Shown: positions 17,938-28,239, numbered from the stretch's first letter. The stretch: DNA of 64,000 nucleotides from Buttiauxella sp. B2 (GCF_006376615.1 NZ_VEXQ01000012.1:1-64000), one strand, 5' to 3'. The notes: a model not told the origin generated them from the letters alone. Numbers and translations: made by a program.

Positions 17938-18795
17938 TTAACCTGCTACCGCCATGCCGACAGTCATATGCAGACCGTAAAAGATCCCACGTCCAATACA
18001 TTCACCGGCAACAATCAGGATAAAACCAATCAGCAAGCCGAGAGTTTTGGGCGGGGTACGCCGCACAATTGGGCAAATCCAGCAACCCAAACCCAGCGCC
18101 AACAGTGCGATACGCCATACCTGAAGCGAGGCATAGTCAGGAACTAACGCGCTTGCTTGTTGTACAGAACTTTGAATCGCCGCCAGTTCACTACCCTGCA
18201 ACACGATAACAGCGATGGCGACAAACAGCGCCAATACGCTAAACGTTGCCAGTTTTGTGCTGTGGAACGAATACCCCACAGCCCGCAACAGCAGTGTTCC
18301 AAGCAGTGGGCCACCCAGCAATACTGTGATGAAGAAGCTCAGTGTCGTATAGCCATTATGCCAGGTTGGCACAGTATCAATCTGGTACACACGGGTCATC
18401 GCCCAGACAAAAACCAGCCCAAGTACCATGGTTGCAGCCAGCCACACTCTACCCATCGCGACAGGCATTTTCTTTAGCACCGCAATTAACCACCAGAAAC
18501 CACCTACAGCGAAGAACACCGAGCCGCTGGCAATTTCATTGCTTAACGCAGAATGCCCAACGCGATTGAGCGAGTTAAAAGCTCGTAACGGCGAGCCGAG
18601 GTGTATAACCGAGGCAAGAAAAGCAATGCCCATCAGAACCCAAATAAAGAACATTGAACGGACAATTTTTTGCTGTAATTCGCTGTTATTACTGGCCGAG
18701 TTCCATGCCAGCCCCATCACGATTACCGCCCCGACAACGCACTGGCCCAGAACGGTAAACAACACTAACGGCCATTCATTCCATCCGCTTCCCAT
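17938..18795 (-). CDS. dmsC: DMSO reductase-type membrane anchor subunit (DmsC/YnfH)
   Basis: Hydrophobic anchor of 285 residues (E. coli DmsC 287, YnfH 284) with about eight membrane helices. It oxidises menaquinol and holds the DmsAB dimer on the inner membrane. Conserved features include the N-terminal MGSGWNEWPLVLFT and ASVIHLGSPLRAFNSLNR. The ATG at 18795 is one base after the dmsB stop (TGAGATG), indicating translational coupling. Confidence 0.93.
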   Translation of the reverse strand: MGSGWNEWPLVLFTVLGQCVVGAVIVMGLAWNSASNNSELQQKIVRSMFFIWVLMGIAFLASVIHLGSPLRAFNSLNRVGHSALSNEIASGSVFFAVGGFWWLIAVLKKMPVAMGRVWLAATMVLGLVFVWAMTRVYQIDTVPTWHNGYTTLSFFITVLLGGPLLGTLLLRAVGYSFHSTKLATFSVLALFVAIAVIVLQGSELAAIQSSVQQASALVPDYASLQVWRIALLALGLGCWICPIVRRTPPKTLGLLIGFILIVAGECIGRGIFYGLHMTVGMAVAG

Positions 18796-18796
18796 C

Positions 18797-19414
18797 TCAC
18801 ACCTCCTGTGGGTTTGCCAGGAAACCGGTTTTATCCCCACAAGGGCGTCCGTTGGCATTGGGTTTAATTACAATATTTGGCTTGGTGAAATGCGCAGATG
18901 GCAACGGTGCAATAGCCGCTTGGGTACCATATTTGTTACGCAATTCTTCAATCGGTGCCATATCCAGTGCTCGCAGTGGGCAAGACTCAACACAAATCGG
19001 TTTCTTGCCTTCGGCGACGCGGGAATAACAGCCATCGCATTTTGTCATATGGCCTTTTTCCGCGTTATATTGCGGCGCGCCATAAGGGCATGCCATGTGG
19101 CAGTAGCGGCAGCCGATACACACGTCTTCGTTTACTACCACAAAACCATCTTCGCGTTTATGCATTGCTCCACTCGGGCAGACCTTGGTGCAGGCCGGAT
19201 CTTCGCAGTGATTGCAGGCGATGGATAAGTAATAGGCAAACACGTTTTGCTGCCATACGCCGTTGTCTTCCTGCCAGTCGCCACCTGCGTACTCGTAAAT
19301 GCGGCGGAAGCTGACATCCGGAGACAAGTTCTTGTAATCCTTGCAGGCAAGCTCGCAAGTTTTGCATCCAGTGCAGCGGCTTGAGTCTATGTAAAATCCA
19401 TATTGGGTTGTCAT
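18797..19414 (-). CDS. dmsB: DMSO reductase-type iron-sulfur subunit (DmsB/YnfG)
   Basis: Electron-transfer subunit of 205 residues that carries four [4Fe-4S] clusters between DmsC and DmsA. Four cysteine groups are visible: CTGCKTCELAC (about residues 14-24), CNHCEDPACTKVCP, CIGCRYCHMACPYG, and CDGCYSRVAEGKKPICVESCP. Length equals E. coli DmsB/YnfG (205). It lies ten bases downstream of dmsA. Confidence 0.95.
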   Translation of the reverse strand: MTTQYGFYIDSSRCTGCKTCELACKDYKNLSPDVSFRRIYEYAGGDWQEDNGVWQQNVFAYYLSIACNHCEDPACTKVCPSGAMHKREDGFVVVNEDVCIGCRYCHMACPYGAPQYNAEKGHMTKCDGCYSRVAEGKKPICVESCPLRALDMAPIEELRNKYGTQAAIAPLPSAHFTKPNIVIKPNANGRPCGDKTGFLANPQEV

Positions 19415-19424
19415 CAGCTACTCC

Positions 19425-21866
19425 TTAAGCCTTTTGGATGTCGACCAGATTAGTATGTTGTGGATTGCCTTTCGCCAGCGGTGAAGGGCGCTGCGAGGTA
19501 AGCGTATTGATGCATGAACCATGGTCGACGCGATCGCCTGTCATATTGGCGTCGTGCCAGGCACCCTGGCCCATAGCCGTCACACCCGGCATGATGCGCG
19601 GTGTGACTTTCGCCGGAATACGTAATTCACCACGACCGTTAAACACGCGCACCATATCGCCGTTAGTGATCCCGCGTTTTTGTGCATCAATCGGGTTGAT
19701 CCACACTTCCTGACGGCAGGCGGCTTTCAACACATCAATGTTGCCGTAGCTTGAGTGGGTGCGGGCTTTATAGTGGAAACCGAAAAGCTGCAATGGGTAA
19801 GTCGTGCGTTCCGGTGCATCCCAGCCGTCGAAGGTTGAGGCATAAACCGGGAGTGGGCTAATGGTCTCGTCTTTTTCAAGCTCCCAACTGGCGGCAATTT
19901 CCGCAAGCGGGCTTGAGTAGATTTCGATTTTACCAGATGGCGTTTTAAGCGGGTTGGTATCCGGGTCGGCGCGGAACTCTTTATAGGCAACAAAATGCCC
20001 GTTGGGATCTTTGCGTTTATAAATCCCCATAGCCCGTAACGCTTCATACGATGGCAACGCAGGGTCTTTTTCCAGCATCTTCGCGTACAGATATTTTAGC
20101 CAGTCTTCCTGTGTGCGCCCTTCGGTAAACGTTTGGTAGATGTTCGGCCCCAGGCGACGCGCAATTTCGCTGGTTATCCAGTAGATCGGTTTGCGTTCAA
20201 ACTTCGGTTTTGTCGCAGGCTGAATAAAGATCAAATAGCCCATATTCCCGGCGTAATCATTGGGAATAATGTCTTCTTGTTCGACGGTCATTAAATCTGG
20301 TAACAGAATGTCGGCGTACTTTGCCGATGAGGTCATAAAGTTTTCGATGACCACTATCATTTCGCACTGGCTGTCGTCTTGCAGGATATCGTGGGTTTTG
20401 TTGATGTCTGAATGCTGGTTAGTAATGGTATTTCCGGCGTAGTTCCAGATGAACTTAATTGGCACATCCAGTTTATCTTTACCCCGTACACCATCACGTT
20501 TGGCAGTCATTTCTGGGCCACGAGCGATAGCGTCTGTCCAGCTAAAGCAGGAGATTTGCGTTTTTACCGGATTGGTAAGCACGGGCATACGTTCAATCGT
20601 GATGTTGTAAGTGGACTCGCGTGCGCCACTGTTACCGCCGTTAATCCCGACATTTCCGGTTAGAATCGGCAACATGGCGATTGCGCGTGATGTTAGCTCA
20701 CCGTTGGCCTGGCGCTGTGGCCCCCAACCCTGAGCGATATAGGCGGGTTTAGTGCTGCCGATTTCACGGGCGAGCTTAATGATTTTATCGACCGGAATGC
20801 CAGTAATCGCTGATGCCCACTGTGGGGATTTTTCTACACCATCGTCACCCATACCTTGAATATAAGCTTTGTAATGGCCGTTCGCGGGAGCACCTTCCGG
20901 CAATGTTTTCTCATCGTAACCGACGCAATATTTATCGAGGAAGGGCTGATCTACCAGGTTTTCGCTAATCAAAACGTGGGCGATACCAGCAACCAGTGCG
21001 GCATCGGTTCCTGGGCGAATGGGGAGCCATTCATCTTCGCGCCCGGCAGCAGTATCGGTATAACGTGGGTCGATAATGATCATTCGCGCATTCGAGCGCT
21101 CGCGAGCTTGTTCCAGATAATAAGTAATGCCACCGCCACTCATGCGGGTTTCGGCAGGATTGTTGCCAAACAACACAACCAGCTTGCTGTTTTCGATATC
21201 GGAGGTGCTATTCCCGTCGTTGCTGCCATAGGTATAAGGCATTGCGCAAGCAATTTGCGCAGTACTGTAAGTGCCATAGTGGCTTAGAAAACCGCCGTAG
21301 CTGTTCATCAGGCGCGCAACCAGCGACGCATAAGGCGAAGAACGTGTGATATTCCCGCCTACAATCCCCGATGTGTAGTTAATGTAAACCGCTTCGTTAC
21401 CATATTTTTCAACTGTGCCTTTAAGGCTTTTGGTGATGGTATCCAACGCCTCATCCCAGGAAATACGCTCAAATTTCCCTTCACCGCGTTTGCCGACTCG
21501 CTTCATCGGGTAATTCAGACGTTCGGGATGATTGATGCGGCGGCGAATCGAACGGCCACGTAGACAGGCGCGGACTTGATGGTTTCCATACACATCGTCG
21601 CCAGTGTTATCGGTTTCCACCCAAGTCACTTCATCATCGCTAACGTGTAAACGCAGAGCACAGCGGCTGCCGCAGTTTACGGAACATGCTCCCCAGACCA
21701 CTTTATCTTCAGGGCTCGGGTTTACCCCAGCGCCCACGGCCGCAGCTGTAGCGCGCAGGCTAAAGGGCAGGGAAACACCACTTACAGCAAGAGCCAGCCC
21801 GCTAATGGCGCTGGTTTTCATCAGGTTTCGACGGGTAATTCCTTCAGGGCAACATTGGTTCGACAT
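19425..21866 (-). CDS. dmsA: DMSO/selenate reductase-type molybdenum catalytic subunit (DmsA/YnfE/YnfF family)
   Basis: Molybdopterin-guanine-dinucleotide oxidoreductase of 813 residues. A twin-arginine leader is present (TRRNLMKTSAISGLALA, residues 11-27), so it is exported folded to the periplasmic side. The N-terminal [4Fe-4S] site reads CSVNCGSRC with a fourth Cys in VRACLRGRS. The SHYGTYSTAQ stretch holds the serine position that ligates molybdenum in DmsA. Its neighbours dmsB, dmsC and dmsD complete the operon. E. coli has two tandem A subunits (ynfE, ynfF) here; this genome has one. Whether DMSO, TMAO, selenate or another oxide is the main substrate cannot be read. Confidence 0.93.
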   Translation of the reverse strand: MSNQCCPEGITRRNLMKTSAISGLALAVSGVSLPFSLRATAAAVGAGVNPSPEDKVVWGACSVNCGSRCALRLHVSDDEVTWVETDNTGDDVYGNHQVRACLRGRSIRRRINHPERLNYPMKRVGKRGEGKFERISWDEALDTITKSLKGTVEKYGNEAVYINYTSGIVGGNITRSSPYASLVARLMNSYGGFLSHYGTYSTAQIACAMPYTYGSNDGNSTSDIENSKLVVLFGNNPAETRMSGGGITYYLEQARERSNARMIIIDPRYTDTAAGREDEWLPIRPGTDAALVAGIAHVLISENLVDQPFLDKYCVGYDEKTLPEGAPANGHYKAYIQGMGDDGVEKSPQWASAITGIPVDKIIKLAREIGSTKPAYIAQGWGPQRQANGELTSRAIAMLPILTGNVGINGGNSGARESTYNITIERMPVLTNPVKTQISCFSWTDAIARGPEMTAKRDGVRGKDKLDVPIKFIWNYAGNTITNQHSDINKTHDILQDDSQCEMIVVIENFMTSSAKYADILLPDLMTVEQEDIIPNDYAGNMGYLIFIQPATKPKFERKPIYWITSEIARRLGPNIYQTFTEGRTQEDWLKYLYAKMLEKDPALPSYEALRAMGIYKRKDPNGHFVAYKEFRADPDTNPLKTPSGKIEIYSSPLAEIAASWELEKDETISPLPVYASTFDGWDAPERTTYPLQLFGFHYKARTHSSYGNIDVLKAACRQEVWINPIDAQKRGITNGDMVRVFNGRGELRIPAKVTPRIMPGVTAMGQGAWHDANMTGDRVDHGSCINTLTSQRPSPLAKGNPQHTNLVDIQKA

Positions 21867-22004
21867 AACTCACTCCATGATGTGTTATCTCTGGTTGGGA
21901 AGTCATTGTTGTTTTTTTGTATTAATGACGGCGCTGCGCAATATTGCTTATCAAGCGAATATTATCGGCAGTAAGGAGTTTTACTCATTTTGGGGTAGGG
22001 TTTT

Positions 22005-22018
22005 TTAATGCGTATCAA
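22005..22018. promoter_or_regulatory. Putative FNR box upstream of dmsA
   Basis: TTAAT-GCGT-ATCAA matches nine of ten positions of the FNR consensus TTGAT-N4-ATCAA and lies about 140 bases upstream of dmsA. A second, half-matching site is at 21941-21954 (ATATT-GCTT-ATCAA). Anaerobic activation of dms operons by FNR is established in E. coli, and fnr is encoded in this window. Confidence 0.55.
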
Positions 22019-22098
22019 AGTTAGCGCGGACTTTTGAATGAAACCTGAAGAGGATGATCGAGAAGCGAAAACGGGGCCATTTCGCCCCGTTTAAATGG

Positions 22099-22401
22099 CT
22101 ATTGCGGTTCTGCGGTTGATCCATCTTGAGTATTGCTGCCACTCACGGGATAGTTTCCGCTGCTGGTACGCGTATACAGGATTTTCTGCGTATCATTAGC
22201 ACAGTGACCAACGACTTGTGCATCCGGTTTATCCGCCTGATCGTTAGGAACAATCGTTAAGCTAAATCCTGATTCCGGGACACCGTTGTTAATGATTTTT
22301 TGCTGGATGTCTGCCTTAACTTTGTCGCATGAAGTCTGTGCGGCCAGTGCGGAAGTGGCCGAGAAAACCAGACATATGCCCAGCCAGCTTGAACGTTTCA
22401 T
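22099..22401 (-). CDS. ynfD: DUF1161 periplasmic protein YnfD
   Basis: Small exported protein of 100 residues with a signal peptide (residues 1 to about 21, ending ATSALAAQ) and two conserved cysteines (TSCDKVK and VGHCANDTQKI). It matches E. coli YnfD closely, including the SIVPNDQAD-like TIVPNDQADKPDAQVVG stretch. Function unknown. It is divergent from ynfC and lies upstream of the dms operon as in E. coli. Confidence 0.9.
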   Translation of the reverse strand: MKRSSWLGICLVFSATSALAAQTSCDKVKADIQQKIINNGVPESGFSLTIVPNDQADKPDAQVVGHCANDTQKILYTRTSSGNYPVSGSNTQDGSTAEPQ

Positions 22402-22509
22402 GGTCTCTTCCTTATATTGAGAGTGCAGTATAAGAATAGTACCTTTAGTGTAAATTGTTGTATTTGCTTATATCATGTCGTTACATTTCAAGTCGGGGAC
22501 AGGACTTAC

Positions 22510-23220
22510 GTGAATAAAATCATTATCCTTTGTGCGCTGGCAGCCTCTGTTGCTGGGTGTGATAATCAGAACAATACACTCTCCTACACACCTGAAATGG
22601 CGAGTTTTTCGAATGAATTTGATTTCGATCCACTGCGTGGGCCGGTCAAAGATTTCAGCCAAACCTTGATCAACGAAAAGGGTGAGGTGATTAAACACGT
22701 TGTTGGTTTTGTTTCCGAAGAGGGGTGTTTTAACGAACTCGAATTTCACGATTTGGAAAACAACACTGGCGCCACACTGGTGCTTGATGCCAATTATTAT
22801 ATCGACTCCCTCAGCCGTGAAAAACGAGTCAAACTTCAAGGGAAATGCCAGTTGGCTGAGTTACCCGGTGCTGCTGTCACTTATGAAACTGACGATAATG
22901 GTTTTGTGGTATCTGCGCGTGGCAAAGAGACATCCGTTGTTTATCACTACGACATGGACGGATATCCGTTAGGTAAAATTACTAAAGCGCACGATGACAC
23001 CCTCGCTATCACCGCAAAAGCGGGCAATGACAAAAAGAAAAAACTCGATTACACCTCTGAAAGTACACTTAACGGCAAATCCATCGGGCTGGTAACACAA
23101 ACCTGTGACTACGACGGCCATTTCAACCCACTGGAATGTGTGTTGAACATCACCGATGAGAGTGTGAAACCGCCAAAAGTTGAAAAGTACACCATCAAAA
23201 ACAGCATTCACTACTATTGA
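22510..23220 (+). CDS. ynfC: DUF1131-type lipoprotein YnfC
   Basis: Predicted lipoprotein of 236 residues, the same length as E. coli YnfC. The start is GTG at 22510 with AGGA upstream; it places the lipobox (SVAGC) at about residues 13-17. The conserved PEMASFSNEFDFDPLRGPVKDF stretch and YTIKNSIHYY end match YnfC. Function unknown; the envelope location is inferred from the lipobox. An upstream ATG frame beginning at 22417 would bury the signal and is rejected. Confidence 0.9.
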   Translation: MNKIIILCALAASVAGCDNQNNTLSYTPEMASFSNEFDFDPLRGPVKDFSQTLINEKGEVIKHVVGFVSEEGCFNELEFHDLENNTGATLVLDANYYIDSLSREKRVKLQGKCQLAELPGAAVTYETDDNGFVVSARGKETSVVYHYDMDGYPLGKITKAHDDTLAITAKAGNDKKKKLDYTSESTLNGKSIGLVTQTCDYDGHFNPLECVLNITDESVKPPKVEKYTIKNSIHYY

Positions 23221-23255
23221 TACACAGGCGAAAGCCCCATGTTGAAGGAAGACAA

Positions 23256-24254
23256 ATGAATTGGTTGCGGCGTCTGAAAATTGATACTTTCTTGCTGATT
23301 ATGATTGGTGTTGTGGTCGTTGCATCACTGTTTCCCTGCGAAGGTGCTGTAAAAACAGTGTTCGAATATCTGACTACTGCGGCTATTGCATTGTTATTTT
23401 TCATGCACGGAGCAAAGCTCTCGCGTGATGCGATTGTGGCGGGGATGGGGCATTGGAAATTACATCTTGTGGTGTTTCTCAGCACCTTTGCATTGTTTCC
23501 ATTGCTGGGGTTGGCAATGGGTTTTCTTTCGCCAGCGATTCTTAATCAGCCGTTGTATATGGGTTTTCTTTATCTTTGTGCGCTGCCTGCCACCGTGCAG
23601 TCGGCCATCGCCTTTACCTCAGTTGCGGGTGGGAACGTGGCGGCGGCAGTTTGCAGTGCTTCTGCATCAAGCATTCTCGGGATTTTCCTGTCGCCAGTTT
23701 TAGTCGGCGCATTAATGAATACACAAGAGGGAACCACCGACACGTTGCATGCAATTGGCAAAATCGTGTTGCAATTAATGGTGCCTTTTGTGGTGGGGCA
23801 TTTTTCACGCCCATTGATTGGCCGCTGGGTCGATAAACATAAAAAACTAATTAGCCTGACCGATCGTTCTTCTATTTTGTTGGTGGTTTACGTGGCATTC
23901 AGCGAAGCGGTGGTAGGTGGGATCTGGCAACAGGTCAATGGCACAGCGTTGTTGGGCGTGCTGGGCTGCTCCATTGTTTTACTGGCGATTGTTCTGGTTA
24001 TCAACACTTGGGTTGCGCGGTTTATGGGGTTTAATACCGCAGATGAAATAACAATTGTGTTCTGCGGCTCGAAGAAAAGCCTCGCAAACGGCGTACCGAT
24101 GGCGAACGTGCTGTTTCCGGCAAGTGCAGTGGGCATGATGGTATTGCCGTTGATGATCTTCCATCAGGTTCAACTCATGGTTTGTGCTGTGCTTGCGCAA
24201 CGCTACGCGAGAAAAATGGCGAAGGAAAAAAGAGAGCTTGAATCAGTCTCCTGA
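23256..24254 (+). CDS. Bile acid:sodium symporter family transporter (YfeH-like)
   Basis: Inner-membrane protein of 332 residues of the BASS/SBF-like superfamily, resembling E. coli YfeH (332 residues). About nine or ten hydrophobic segments are seen. Conserved family stretches include FFMHGAKLSRDAI, LPATVQSAIAFTS and the C-terminal FCGSKKSLANGVPMANVLF. The start ATG has GAAGGAAG upstream; the frame opens earlier inside the ynfC end without a ribosome site. In E. coli yfeH is elsewhere, so this position after ynfC is different. The substrate is unknown, probably an organic anion. Confidence 0.88.
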   Translation: MNWLRRLKIDTFLLIMIGVVVVASLFPCEGAVKTVFEYLTTAAIALLFFMHGAKLSRDAIVAGMGHWKLHLVVFLSTFALFPLLGLAMGFLSPAILNQPLYMGFLYLCALPATVQSAIAFTSVAGGNVAAAVCSASASSILGIFLSPVLVGALMNTQEGTTDTLHAIGKIVLQLMVPFVVGHFSRPLIGRWVDKHKKLISLTDRSSILLVVYVAFSEAVVGGIWQQVNGTALLGVLGCSIVLLAIVLVINTWVARFMGFNTADEITIVFCGSKKSLANGVPMANVLFPASAVGMMVLPLMIFHQVQLMVCAVLAQRYARKMAKEKRELESVS

Positions 24255-24273
24255 CCCAAGCTTTTTACGGGGA

Positions 24274-25275
24274 TTAAGCTGCGCGGACTTTAGCGATCAG
24301 CGCTTGCTTTTCTGCCTCACTCAGGAAGGCAATTTTTAAACCATTCTCTTGTGCGGTGCGAATATGCGCCGCACTCAAGCCCGCTTTCGGGGCTGCAACC
24401 TCGTATTCATGAATGATGTCGATGCCTTGAACCGCTGGATCATCGGTATTAATCGTCGCCAGCACACCTTTATTCAGGAAAGTAATCAGCGGATGTTTAT
24501 CCAACGCAGCAATGGTGCTGGTTTGAATATTGGATGTCAGACAGGATTCGATACCGATACCTTGCTCTGCAAGGAAATCCATTAATGCCGGATCTTCAAC
24601 AGCTTTTACACCGTGGCCGATACGTTCGGCACCCAGTTCACGAATCGCCTGCCAGATACTTTCCGGACCAGCAGCTTCACCAGCGTGAACGGTAATATGC
24701 CAGCCTGCATCACGCGCGCGGTTAAAGTGGTTCAAGAACAGGCTGCCTGGGAAACCAAGCTCATCGCCTGCAAGGTCAAGCGCGGTAATACTATCGCGAT
24801 GGCCCAGCAGCGCTTCCAGTTCCGCCAGACAAGCGGCTTCACCAAATGTACGGCTCATAATGCCAATCAGACGCGCCTCAACGCCGAAATCACGGCAACC
24901 CTGTCGAACACCCTCAATCACCGCTTCAACCACACCGGCAACCGGTAGGTTGTGGCTCATCGCCATGTAACCTGGGGAAAAACGCAGTTCAACATAATGC
25001 AGGCCGTTAAGTGCGGCATCTTCAATATTTTCCCACGCCACTCGGCGACAGGCATCGAGATCGGCCAGGACTTTCACGCCCCAATCCAGTTTTTGCAGAA
25101 AACTCACCAAATCCGGCGCGGTTTCTACCACTTGTACATGAGGGCGAAGTGCTTCCAGGGAATCCGCTGGAAGCGGCAAATTAAACTGGCGGCCGAGGTC
25201 GAGGATAGTTTGCGCACGAATGTTGCCATCGAGGTGGCGGTGCAAATCAGTTAAAGGCAGGGTGGTATCAATCAT
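24274..25275 (-). CDS. add: Adenosine deaminase
   Basis: Zinc enzyme of 333 residues converting adenosine to inosine and deoxyadenosine to deoxyinosine in purine salvage. Metal and catalytic motifs are present: HRHLDG near the N-terminus, HAGEAAG (about 197-203), SCLTSNIQT and [10 protein letters not shown] with the metal aspartate. Length matches E. coli Add (333). It precedes malY on the same strand order as in E. coli. Confidence 0.96.
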   Translation of the reverse strand: MIDTTLPLTDLHRHLDGNIRAQTILDLGRQFNLPLPADSLEALRPHVQVVETAPDLVSFLQKLDWGVKVLADLDACRRVAWENIEDAALNGLHYVELRFSPGYMAMSHNLPVAGVVEAVIEGVRQGCRDFGVEARLIGIMSRTFGEAACLAELEALLGHRDSITALDLAGDELGFPGSLFLNHFNRARDAGWHITVHAGEAAGPESIWQAIRELGAERIGHGVKAVEDPALMDFLAEQGIGIESCLTSNIQTSTIAALDKHPLITFLNKGVLATINTDDPAVQGIDIIHEYEVAAPKAGLSAAHIRTAQENGLKIAFLSEAEKQALIAKVRAA

Positions 25276-25346
25276 GGTTGCACTCTTTTTATTGATTAAA
25301 GTGCGCCAGATTATAAAAACAAACGCACCTAAATAGCTACGTTGCG

Positions 25347-25372
25347 CAAATAAAAAGGGGAGTTTCCTCCCC
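25347..25372 (-). terminator. Rho-independent terminator of malXY
   Basis: On the minus strand GGGGAG-GAAA-CTCCCC is followed by TTTTTATTT, a textbook tetraloop terminator just downstream of the malY stop (25379). Confidence 0.9.
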
Positions 25373-25378
25373 GTATAT

Positions 25379-26551
25379 TTATTGCAGTGACTTTATTGCC
25401 GCAATCAAGCGTTTTACGCCTTCTTCAATCTTAACTCGCGGGCAACCGGCATTCAGGCGCACAAAGCCTTTCCCTTCTTCGCCGTAAGTATATCCCGGCA
25501 TAATGGCGACTTTTTGCTGCTCAATCAGAGCTTTTTGGAGCGCATTATCATCTATGCCAAGCGGACGTAAATCAATCCATGCCAGATAGGTTGACTCTGG
25601 TGGCTGCCAGTTCAGTTGCGCAAACTCGCTGTTCAGCGCATCTGACACATAGTGAAGATTACTTTGCAGATAGGCACGTAATTCATCTAGCCACGGGGCG
25701 CCTTCCTGGTAAGCCGCAATATGTGCGATGACAGCGAGAATAGCGGGGGATGAAAGACCATCCTGGCCTTTCAGCACATTCAGATACTGCTGACGTTCAT
25801 CGGCATCGTTGATTAGGCCGTAAGCACCTGTTAACGCCGGGATGTTGAAGCTTTTTGAACCGGATGTAAACAGCGCCCACTGGCCTTTGCCCACATCACA
25901 CCACGGCGTATGCTGGTGGCCTTCCCACACCATATCCATATGGATTTCATCGCTGATAACCCTGACTCCATGGCGTTCACACAGCGAAGCCATGGTTTCT
26001 AGCTCGTTACGTGTCCAGACTTTACCCGTTGGATTTTGCGGGCTACACAGCAGCATGACTTTGCATTCAGGCTTAGCCAATTGCGCTTCAAGTCCCGCCA
26101 TATCGCACATCCAACCGCCATCGGTTTTGTGCAATGGTGAGCAATATACCTGGCGCTTGTTACCTTCAATGGCTTTATAAAATGCGTCATACGCCGGAGT
26201 ATGAACCAGCACCGCGTCGCCGGGGGCTGACCACTGGCGAATAAGCTGTGAAACCATATAGATAACTGATGGACCGTACACCACCGTCTCTTTATCAATC
26301 ACGCTGTTAAAGCGCATTTGATACCAGTGTGCAATCGCACCGAGAAACTCGTCGTTTTTCCAGCGGCTATAACCCAGCACGCCGTGAGCTAAACGTTGTT
26401 GGAGTGCATTGAGAATGACCGGAGCGGTGGGGAAATCCATATCTGAGATGGTAAAGGGTAGGAGGTCGGCGGCACCGAAACGGTCTGCGACATAATCCCA
26501 CTGAGTACACCAGGTTCCGTGACGGTCAACAGGAGTGGAGAAATCGAACAT
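25379..26551 (-). CDS. malY: Cystathionine beta-lyase and Mal regulon antagonist MalY
   Basis: PLP-dependent C-S lyase of 390 residues, as in E. coli MalY, which also binds and inhibits the activator MalT. The PLP lysine is in [16 protein letters not shown]. Other fold-type I motifs are PQNPTGKVW and [11 protein letters not shown]. The start at 26551 ([12 protein letters not shown]) matches the E. coli start and has GAGGTGAT upstream. It lies 41 bases after malX and is cotranscribed. Confidence 0.95.
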   Translation of the reverse strand: MFDFSTPVDRHGTWCTQWDYVADRFGAADLLPFTISDMDFPTAPVILNALQQRLAHGVLGYSRWKNDEFLGAIAHWYQMRFNSVIDKETVVYGPSVIYMVSQLIRQWSAPGDAVLVHTPAYDAFYKAIEGNKRQVYCSPLHKTDGGWMCDMAGLEAQLAKPECKVMLLCSPQNPTGKVWTRNELETMASLCERHGVRVISDEIHMDMVWEGHQHTPWCDVGKGQWALFTSGSKSFNIPALTGAYGLINDADERQQYLNVLKGQDGLSSPAILAVIAHIAAYQEGAPWLDELRAYLQSNLHYVSDALNSEFAQLNWQPPESTYLAWIDLRPLGIDDNALQKALIEQQKVAIMPGYTYGEEGKGFVRLNAGCPRVKIEEGVKRLIAAIKSLQ

Positions 26552-26592
26552 ATCACCTCGCAACAAGCGGGCGCCGAAGCGCCCGTTGTATT

Positions 26593-28185
26593 TTACGCCT
26601 GAGCAGTTTGCATCAGATGCGCCATTTCATCTTTCACCGACTGGACCTGTGGCCCAATCACCACTTGCAGATTGTGCTGATTAAGTTGCACCACACCAAT
26701 AGCTCGTAGATTCTTCAGTGCCGCACTGTCTACCAACGACATATCTTTCACTGACATACGCAGGCGGGTAATACAGTTATCGAGCGAAACAATATTATCT
26801 GCGCCGCCCAGTGCTGCCAGCATCGCCGGAACATTGTAACCGGATTTACCCACTTGGCCGGCAATTGCCTTTTCAGCGCTGCTGGTTGTGTCGATATCGC
26901 GACCAGGGGTCTTGATATTGAAACGAGTAATCGCGAAACGGAAGATAACGTAGTACGCAGCAAACCAAATCGCCGCCACCACCGGCACCAGATACCATTT
27001 GGTCGCCAGACCGTGCAGGATACCGAACACCACGAAGTCGATAATGTTGCCATCGGTATTACCGATAGTGACACCGAGCACCGCCATAATTGTAAAGCCA
27101 AGACCTGTCAGCAGGGCATGGATGAGATACAGAACCGGGGCGACGAACAGGAACAGGAATTCCAGTGGTTCGGTGGTACCGCCGATAACGCAGGCAATAA
27201 CACCGGAAATCAGCAGGCCTTTAATTTTATGACGATTTTCAGGGCGTGCGCAGTGGTACATCGCCAGCGCAGCACCAGGCAGACCACCAAGGAACGCAGG
27301 CATTTTACCCTGCGACAGGAAGCGAGTCGCACTTTCAGAGAAACCGTGCACCGTTGGGCAGCTAAGTTGTGCCTGGAAGATAGTCAACGCGCCGCTCACG
27401 CTATGACCGCAGACATCCATTGTGCCGCCTGCATCGGTGAAGCGAATCAGTGCCACGAGGATGTGGTGCAAACCGAATGGTAGCAACAGTCGCTCGCCGG
27501 TACCGAAGATCATCGGCCCGAATATACCCGCGCTGTTGATCATATTACCTAGTGCGTTGATCCCTGCCGCGAACACCGGCCAAATCAGAGGGATAACCAG
27601 ACCAACCATGCCCATCACCAGCGTGGTAATGATTGGCACAAAACGAGTACCACCAAAGAATGCCAGCGCATCTGGCAGGCGCACATTGTGGAAACGCTCA
27701 TGAAGCAGGAAGACAATCACCCCGACAATCACCGCACCCAAAATACCGGTATCAATTGACTGAATACCGAGGATGCTTTGAATGTTGTTTGCCTTCAGAA
27801 TTGCAGCGTCGGTAGTCGGCAGAATGCCTTTCGCAGTCAGCCAGAAGTTCACCGCAAGGTTCATTACCGCGTAACCGACGAAACCGGCAAACGCAGCGAC
27901 ACCTTTGTTTTCACGCGCAAGTCCGAGTGGAATTGCGATACAGAACATGATTGGCAGGAAGCTAAATGCAAACGACCCGACCTTGCTCATCCAGGTGAAA
28001 ATTAACTGTAGAACGGGATTACCTAATGCAGGGAGCAATGTCACCACATCGTGACTGCTTAGCGAACTGCCAATACCCAGCATGATGCCGCAGAACGACA
28101 ATAATGCCACTGGCAACATAAAGGTTTTGCCAAGGTTTTGAAAAAACTCCCAAAGCGTAATTTTTTGTGGTGTATTAGCCGCCAT
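26593..28185 (-). CDS. malX: PTS system maltose/glucose-type EIICB component MalX
   Basis: Phosphotransferase permease of 530 residues, equal to E. coli MalX. The EIIC membrane domain covers about residues 1-400, with TTEPLEFLFLFVAP as the conserved binding loop. The EIIB domain is C-terminal, with the phosphorylated cysteine in DNCITRLRMSV. E. coli MalX can transport glucose and maltose, although its natural sugar is unclear. The chosen ATG at 28185 (MAANTPQK) follows CAAGGAGTC; an upstream frame is ignored. It is divergent from malI and under MalI operators. Confidence 0.95.
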   Translation of the reverse strand: MAANTPQKITLWEFFQNLGKTFMLPVALLSFCGIMLGIGSSLSSHDVVTLLPALGNPVLQLIFTWMSKVGSFAFSFLPIMFCIAIPLGLARENKGVAAFAGFVGYAVMNLAVNFWLTAKGILPTTDAAILKANNIQSILGIQSIDTGILGAVIVGVIVFLLHERFHNVRLPDALAFFGGTRFVPIITTLVMGMVGLVIPLIWPVFAAGINALGNMINSAGIFGPMIFGTGERLLLPFGLHHILVALIRFTDAGGTMDVCGHSVSGALTIFQAQLSCPTVHGFSESATRFLSQGKMPAFLGGLPGAALAMYHCARPENRHKIKGLLISGVIACVIGGTTEPLEFLFLFVAPVLYLIHALLTGLGFTIMAVLGVTIGNTDGNIIDFVVFGILHGLATKWYLVPVVAAIWFAAYYVIFRFAITRFNIKTPGRDIDTTSSAEKAIAGQVGKSGYNVPAMLAALGGADNIVSLDNCITRLRMSVKDMSLVDSAALKNLRAIGVVQLNQHNLQVVIGPQVQSVKDEMAHLMQTAQA

Positions 28186-28239
28186 AACGACTCCTTGACC
28201 TTGGTTGATAAGTGAGTAGTGGTACAAAACGAATCGGAT

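Noticed and set aside
20602-20610. ATGTTGTAA inside dmsA resembling the Ter core
   Set aside because: The critical G on the blocking side and the CTAA end are missing, so it is not a Ter site.
26854-27483. 209-codon frame antisense to malX
   Set aside because: It is entirely inside a confidently assigned gene and lacks protein-family features; a shadow of malX codon usage.
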